From Asterias amurensis (lineage: Eukaryota > Echinodermata > Asteroidea > Forcipulatida > Asteriidae), in the NCBI RefSeq assembly GCF_032118995.1, contig NC_092655.1, positions 15,378,406-15,442,405 on the forward strand: a DNA stretch of 64,000 nucleotides, given 5' to 3'. This document shows positions 61,501-64,000 of this stretch, one piece after another. The notes under the pieces are model-generated. The model saw only the letters and a program-made list of their open reading frames with translations. It made no database searches and was not told the DNA's origin. Position 1 is the stretch's first letter; each line of letters starts with the position of its first letter. A program made the translations under genes and the position numbers.

Positions 61501-64000
61501 TGGAATGTTTTCTAAGGGAGTCTGTGGCTCTTGCTCATCATTTGAAGTTTTCCTTGAAGACTCCAACTCTGCCCTGTGACTTGTATCTTTCTCTAAATCC
61601 CCAGACTTGTTCAGGTGACTTCCATTTGCGTCACAGGTGTTTGGCGCGGTGTCAGGAACAATAGGGAGGGCTTCTTGTGCGGTCTTCGTCACTGCAGACT
61701 GAAGATCCATCTTGTTACAAGTAGTTGCCTCCGACGACTTTTGAAGAGATTTATTCATCGCCAAGTCAGGAACAATAGGGAGGGCTTCTTGTGCGGTCTT
61801 CGTCACTGCAGACTGAAGATCCATCACGTTACAAGTAGGTACCTCTGAAGACTTTGGAAGAGATTTATCCATTACCAAGTCGGGGACAAAGGGGAGGTAC
61901 TCTCGTTCCGTTTCCACCACTGCGGCCACAATGCAATCTAATTTACCATGATTATCGTCAATTTTACTTCCAACACCATCTTTCTCAGAGCCACTGTCCT
62001 CGCATATTTTATCGTCACAAACTTCACTGGTCTCGGCAGCAGACACTTGTTTTTCAGAATCATCAGTTATTTCAGTGACTGCTCCAGCAGGTTTGTTTTT
62101 CATTGTCTTGTGCGATATCTTATGACTTCTCAGGGAGCCCTTTCCAGCAAAAACCTTGCTGCAGACGTCACATTTGTATTGAGGAATGATCAAAATGTTT
62201 GCAGACTGAAGATCCATCTTGTTAGTAGTAGTTTTTTCTGACGACTGTTGAAGAGACTTTTCCGTCACCCCGTCGGGAACAAAGGGGAGGGTTTCTCGTG
62301 CAGTTTCCGCCACTGCAGCCACATTGCAATCTAATTTATCAGATTGATCATCAATTTCACTTACAACAGCGTCATTCTCAGAGCACTTGTCCTCGCCTCT
62401 TTTGGGAGCACAAGATGGTTCTTGTCTTTGATCATCACAAGTTTCAATAGTCTCAGCAGCAGACATTTCTTTTCCAGATTCATCATTTTTTTCTGCGACT
62501 GCTTCAGGAGATTTGTTGTTCATTTTCTTGTGGTGTGATATCTTATGACTTCTAAGGGAGGCCTCTCCAGAAAAAGCCTTGCTGAAGTCCTTGCCGCATA
62601 CGTCACATTTGTATCGAGGAATGATGGAAATGTTTGACGACTGAAGATCTATCTTGTTAGTAGTAGTTTCTTCTGACAATTTTTGAAGAGATTTTTCCGC
62701 CACCAAGTCAGGGACAATGGGGAGGATTTCTTGTTCCGTTTCAGCCACTGCAGCCGCATTGCAATCTAATTTACCATGCTTATCGTCAATTTCACTGCCA
62801 ACGACGTCCTTCTCAGAGCCACTGTCCTCGCATCTTTGGGGAGAACTTGACAATTCTTGTCTTTTATCATCACAAACTTCAGGGGTCTCAGCAGCAGACA
62901 TTTCTTTTCCAGATTCATCAGTTATTTCAGTGACTGCTTCAGGAGATTTGTCTTTCGTTTTCTTGTTGTGTGATATCTTATGACTTCTCAGGGAGCCCTT
63001 TCCAGCAAAAGCCTTGCTGCAGACGTCACATATGTATTCAGAAATGGTGGAAATGTTTGCCGACTGAAGATCCATCTTGTTAGTAGTAGTTTCTTCTGAC
63101 AATTTTTGAAGAGATTTTTCCGTAACCAAGTCAGGGACAATTGGGAGGGTTGCTTGTTCAATTCCATCCACTGCAGTCGCATTGCAATCTAATTTACCAT
63201 GCTTATCATCAATTTCACTGCCAACAACGTCCTTCTCAGAGCCACTGTCCTCGCCTCTTTTGGGAGCACAAGACGATTTTTGTCTTTGATCATCACAAAC
63301 TTCACTGGTCTCAGCAGGAGACATTGCTTTTCCAGATTTATTAGTTATTTTTGCGACTGCTTTCGTAGATTTGATTTTCTTGTTGTGTGATATCATATGA
63401 CTTCTGATGGAGGCCTTTCCAGCAAAAGTCTTGGTGCAGTAGGCACATTTATACCGAGGGATGCTTCCAGACTCGCCGCTAGTAGTATCCACGGGCATGG
63501 ACAACCTTCGCAGAGAGTTGTTTCGCATGTTTCTGTGTGATATCATATGACTTCTAAGGGAGGCCTCTCCTTCAAAAGGCATGCCGCATACGTTACATTT
63601 ATAGTGGAGAACGATGGAAATATCTGTAGCCACAGGTTCCTTACTTTGAAACATCTTTTTCTGAGCTCTTGTATTATAGCCTTTTACTTTCGACCGTCTG
63701 CATGCAGCTAGCAGGCGTTGAAGCCGACTTGCTGTAGTATTTTTTCTAGCAGTCGCATTATCAAATGCATTACTAGTAGATGCTTCCGGTTCTCCTTGAG
63801 AACTGCCTGCACTCTCGGCCCGCGACTTCATTTTAACTGTTATTGATTTGGCACCCGAATGTGCAAGCCACCTGCTAAGTTGAGCATGTCGCTTAACCTG
63901 GTGAGATTTGAACTGCCAGAAACATGCAAAACTTTGTTGACATACTTTGCATGAGTAAGGTGGCTTGGGTATTTCTGTCACAGCTGTTTCGGCGCCTTTT
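55546..64000 (-). CDS. Giant multi-C2H2 zinc finger protein, single large exon, 5' end outside window
   Basis: An open frame runs from the right edge to the TAA at 55548-55546 without an intron: 2,811 codons from a GTG at 63981, with the frame still open upstream to 64000. I count about 31 fingers, about 29 with a full C2H2 set, one C2HC (YKCTVCRSSFFTP) and one degenerate. They form an N-terminal set (63950-62110) with long acidic Ser/Thr-rich linkers, a finger-free acidic part (about 61640-60690), scattered middle fingers (60680-58250), and a C-terminal set (57450-55560). The latter has many C-x2-C-x-Y/F-x-T/S fingers, like REST or ZNF462. Low-complexity tracts lie at 59395-59520, 58888-58985, 58345-58505 and 57765-58150. 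Such proteins are usually nuclear DNA-binding regulators; no ortholog is recognised. The true start lies off the window. Confidence 0.85.
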   Translation of the reverse strand, partial: KGAETAVTEIPKPPYSCKVCQQSFACFWQFKSHQVKRHAQLSRWLAHSGAKSITVKMKSRAESAGSSQGEPEASTSNAFDNATARKNTTASRLQRLLAACRRSKVKGYNTRAQKKMFQSKEPVATDISIVLHYKCNVCGMPFEGEASLRSHMISHRNMRNNSLRRLSMPVDTTSGESGSIPRYKCAYCTKTFAGKASIRSHMISHNKKIKSTKAVAKITNKSGKAMSPAETSEVCDDQRQKSSCAPKRGEDSGSEKDVVGSEIDDKHGKLDCNATAVDGIEQATLPIVPDLVTEKSLQKLSEETTTNKMDLQSANISTISEYICDVCSKAFAGKGSLRSHKISHNKKTKDKSPEAVTEITDESGKEMSAAETPEVCDDKRQELSSSPQRCEDSGSEKDVVGSEIDDKHGKLDCNAAAVAETEQEILPIVPDLVAEKSLQKLSEETTTNKIDLQSSNISIIPRYKCDVCGKDFSKAFSGEASLRSHKISHHKKMNNKSPEAVAEKNDESGKEMSAAETIETCDDQRQEPSCAPKRGEDKCSENDAVVSEIDDQSDKLDCNVAAVAETARETLPFVPDGVTEKSLQQSSEKTTTNKMDLQSANILIIPQYKCDVCSKVFAGKGSLRSHKISHKTMKNKPAGAVTEITDDSEKQVSAAETSEVCDDKICEDSGSEKDGVGSKIDDNHGKLDCIVAAVVETEREYLPFVPDLVMDKSLPKSSEVPTCNVMDLQSAVTKTAQEALPIVPDLAMNKSLQKSSEATTCNKMDLQSAVTKTAQEALPIVPDTAPNTCDANGSHLNKSGDLEKDTSHRAELESSRKTSNDEQEPQTPLENIPINPSRDEVPSSSISRDVHLSENPVEAANSCLSNDKQMKQPPNKTSDVEDLSSGKVTPDKTNLQLSVENKKDFDLTGKVANDESDVKPSEEPHSDEVDCPSTENNSSEGACTLEQGLTDNSNEKISSSEMSEPHTMELQTSDEIVPHGLKITGTRAEIPLENPNVVAEKVVADSELETETDIPLGSNSNNQCVDGSTNNTNSKLAEEGVNANPSAVSSEASNIIAKDSQSSIESTMTNPTSVPDYLQDETMHRALAEGSVTSIPTVCVRTGEEPPKMYTCKMCKKTYAKYNQLTSHKRAHARRKRQGLKRRTPKVKEPVPLQLTCHICKVNFFDYQSYYNHKGAHASIKNSTGFENCQTSLELSKEDQSHAVDAEEVNPQTTELESSKETQSRVVVAEDTNRPVAELKSSKEKESHTTVSKDTNQRVKSSVDKSSDGITQNSPKHQEESQQKSKSLGTTMSAGRLASAKDIALQAAAASKVAMVTSSSFRNAGKYACDQCSKTFSRFTQLKGHLAVHTAKLPVQKREKPYFCKYCKVKFVTAARLLSHVKKHGDEKECEYLRQKIALQEMDHSYFRKVIGGNKTAPEKPTKKVQTTLSFEHYESSEYQGLACPYCPRKYAKQCHLANHMNTHRKYKCTVCRSSFFTPRQLSVHFPCPSELLKPKEDPKIKPKDDPKIKQKEDPKIKQKDDPKIKQKGDPKTAQESKVKPKPVPISVSRKPTNSTPAPGSVPLILACNQSSVILTKIFRVFLSGLRHQKKGAIHQRSKWFQPNRSLQRAALKCHQARLQKILGSLRKAIIMEIEEDTHKVVYDCSECRKSSFCHKAILRHFLQKHLPQTEEKVKEKEKVKEKEKVKEKENVKEKEKVKEKEKKELPASPEVQIIEERPSGRFRNCPICKRSSGFQCHLHNKAKNTETETEVEIDNDADFDIETEGPKKYRKKKSFPCDICRQKFTQRSRLMRHKASHMVYKDSARIACQFCKYTAISRFAMAAHLKIHRKRISKRPTRDGVMELGEKRISRSFTRDEVMELGEKRISKRPTRDRVMELGDKPKFVKIKPKDASVYTCRTCGKFFTSVRAFSSHTQEHEDEDCSIVQHENSSNPSENSGNQDSQQGSSVNPSTQQLKTIPGPMKLNTNPLQQLNTKLTPQKVDTNPSPQQLNTNLTPQKVNTNPSPQKLNTNPPSQQLKTNLAPQHLSNNSTPQQSNTNPAPQQLSTNPAPQQLSTNPTPQKVNTNPSSQLLSTNKPILAKSGSIILILQHGKNTSATNTSNMQFVKVSNPPTVQRVVSNPIALQNTTPNLQNGNSSTQHGDNTSPTVQQVDTQAVENVVNSKHTLQNEEANPKRRKSRKQPEVNLPFSCAKCPEFFKTTEKLWDHIIKEHTAANPYKCTKCSFATDSPSSLHRHEKKHEESSLEKKKWHSYLRDVLHSNLTTPSAGLPNSPTKKVRNGSQAGDKSQSDSVSPKKTGKLEVQTNSGYQTIKSPRSEVQTTETVSQPPSGCDTSQNSEGSSWKPAESPDEYFACSQCKDFRASTQKEWDQHIVTVHKGSTTDKFSCKMCQYATTSKQRLERHMKLHRRMTLQCDSCAYRTPQRHQMIRHVQTVHKQQKPFKCKTCSYSTAYNHHLRRHAEKHKNPNFRCRYRKFMKSGDWHKVDNIKGNASMLCKECGCEFRNKKTLRRHQLKKHFRQTIAASSGQPNSLGPSLDVERSFSVIKPQSGTVGHAVFSEQVQEVHQCSICAMVFRRRSDLNQHVSKGHPKTKTSLPSQCPQCGIVTGSEQLEDHMKIHEEENLLSCTEEGCQFKTAESIHLQRHQAKHAAQKEVLHSCRPCQMSFPDLSSLEVHNNQHHTKLPNIISHKDPFFCTQCPYQSPCEKDANRHWKLHNYNQSFQCEYCVFSTSTAAAVATHRKIHFGGRRLSAAFVPKKTRKTRSTGQEWSPGKNSGTSLQQHLFMSNQGKKLYECRYCQRFFEVAEAWQRHELRHMAEWPQY
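57765..58150 (-). repeat. Coding minisatellite, 27-bp unit (NTNPxPQQL)
   Basis: About thirteen nine-residue units such as TNPAPQQLS, TNPSPQKLN and TNLTPQKVN in a row. Gln/Asn/Pro-rich, probably unstructured. Confidence 0.85.
58345..58505 (-). repeat. Coding repeat, three 51-bp units (KRISKRPTRDxVMELGE)
   Basis: Three consecutive 17-residue units differing at a few positions, between the finger at about 58510-58610 and the one at about 58250-58310. Confidence 0.85.
58888..58985 (-). repeat. Coding repeat, 18-bp units (KVKEKE)
   Basis: Five or so KEKVKE units give a highly charged, probably helical stretch. Confidence 0.85.
59395..59520 (-). repeat. Coding repeat, 24-bp units (DPKIKQKD)
   Basis: Five units DPKIKPKD, DPKIKQKE, DPKIKQKD and similar, Lys/Asp-rich. 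Confidence 0.85.
61651..61878 (-). repeat. Coding tandem repeat of 114 bp in the zinc finger gene
   Basis: GTCAGGAACAATAGGGAGGG recurs after exactly 114 bases (61651 and 61765). It encodes 38-residue units with KTAQEALPIVPD and MDLQSAVT. A third, more diverged unit follows. Confidence 0.85.
61760..63455 (-). repeat. Four coding modules of about 420-435 bp in the zinc finger gene
   Basis: Each module has one finger (Y-x-CDVC-x-K-x-FAGKGSLRSHKISH type), a basic linker, an ESGKEMSAAET segment, an acidic EDSGSEKDVVGSEIDD segment, LPIVPDLV and MDLQSANIS before the next finger. Finger starts lie at about 63455, 63035, 62615 and 62180. Confidence 0.85.

Overview
The window looks like nuclear DNA of a deuterostome, most likely an echinoderm. 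Its genes are split by GT-AG introns, its proteins match bilaterian families (cyclin J, CYP2-type P450, WDR1/AIP1, C2H2 zinc fingers), and its spacers are packed with short palindromic repeats. The repeat style makes me think of starfish, but that is a recollection and not something proved here.

Layout from left to right. (1) 1-231, minus: first coding segment of a cyclin J gene, cut by the window edge. (2) 2551-26098: a head-to-tail tandem duplication of a CYP2-type P450 gene. Copy 1 (3717-15007) and copy 2 (20382-22781) each have three coding exons and every P450 hallmark. Intron 1 is 9,358 nt in copy 1, filled with transposon debris, and 479 nt in copy 2. Exon 1 differs about 6% between copies, exon 2 about 1.7%. 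(3) 26390-44867, plus: a complete WDR1/AIP1 gene in 16 coding exons (599 aa), including one AT-AC minor-spliceosome intron. (4) 44868-55545: convergent intergenic DNA with likely 3'UTRs of both neighbours, SINEs and MITEs. (5) 55546-64000, minus: one uninterrupted coding exon of at least 2,811 codons for a zinc finger protein with about 31 fingers, cut by the right edge.

Repeats dominate the non-coding part. At least four palindromic MITE families of roughly 370-390 bp are bounded by TTAA and share the terminus TTAAAG. Another palindromic family starting GGGCCCAATTTCAT recurs throughout the WDR1 introns. Further elements are a terminal-inverted-repeat element with a tRNA-like core, elements whose interior is a tandem palindromic satellite, a decayed THAP-domain fragment present twice, and tRNA-derived SINEs. 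Because the P450 block is duplicated, several insertions can be compared with an empty site inside the same window.

The genes do not form an operon or one pathway: a cell-cycle cyclin, xenobiotic/lipid oxidases, an actin-disassembly factor and a probable DNA-binding protein lie next to each other. I saw no tRNA gene likely to be functional, no rRNA, no CRISPR array and no retroviral-type coding region.
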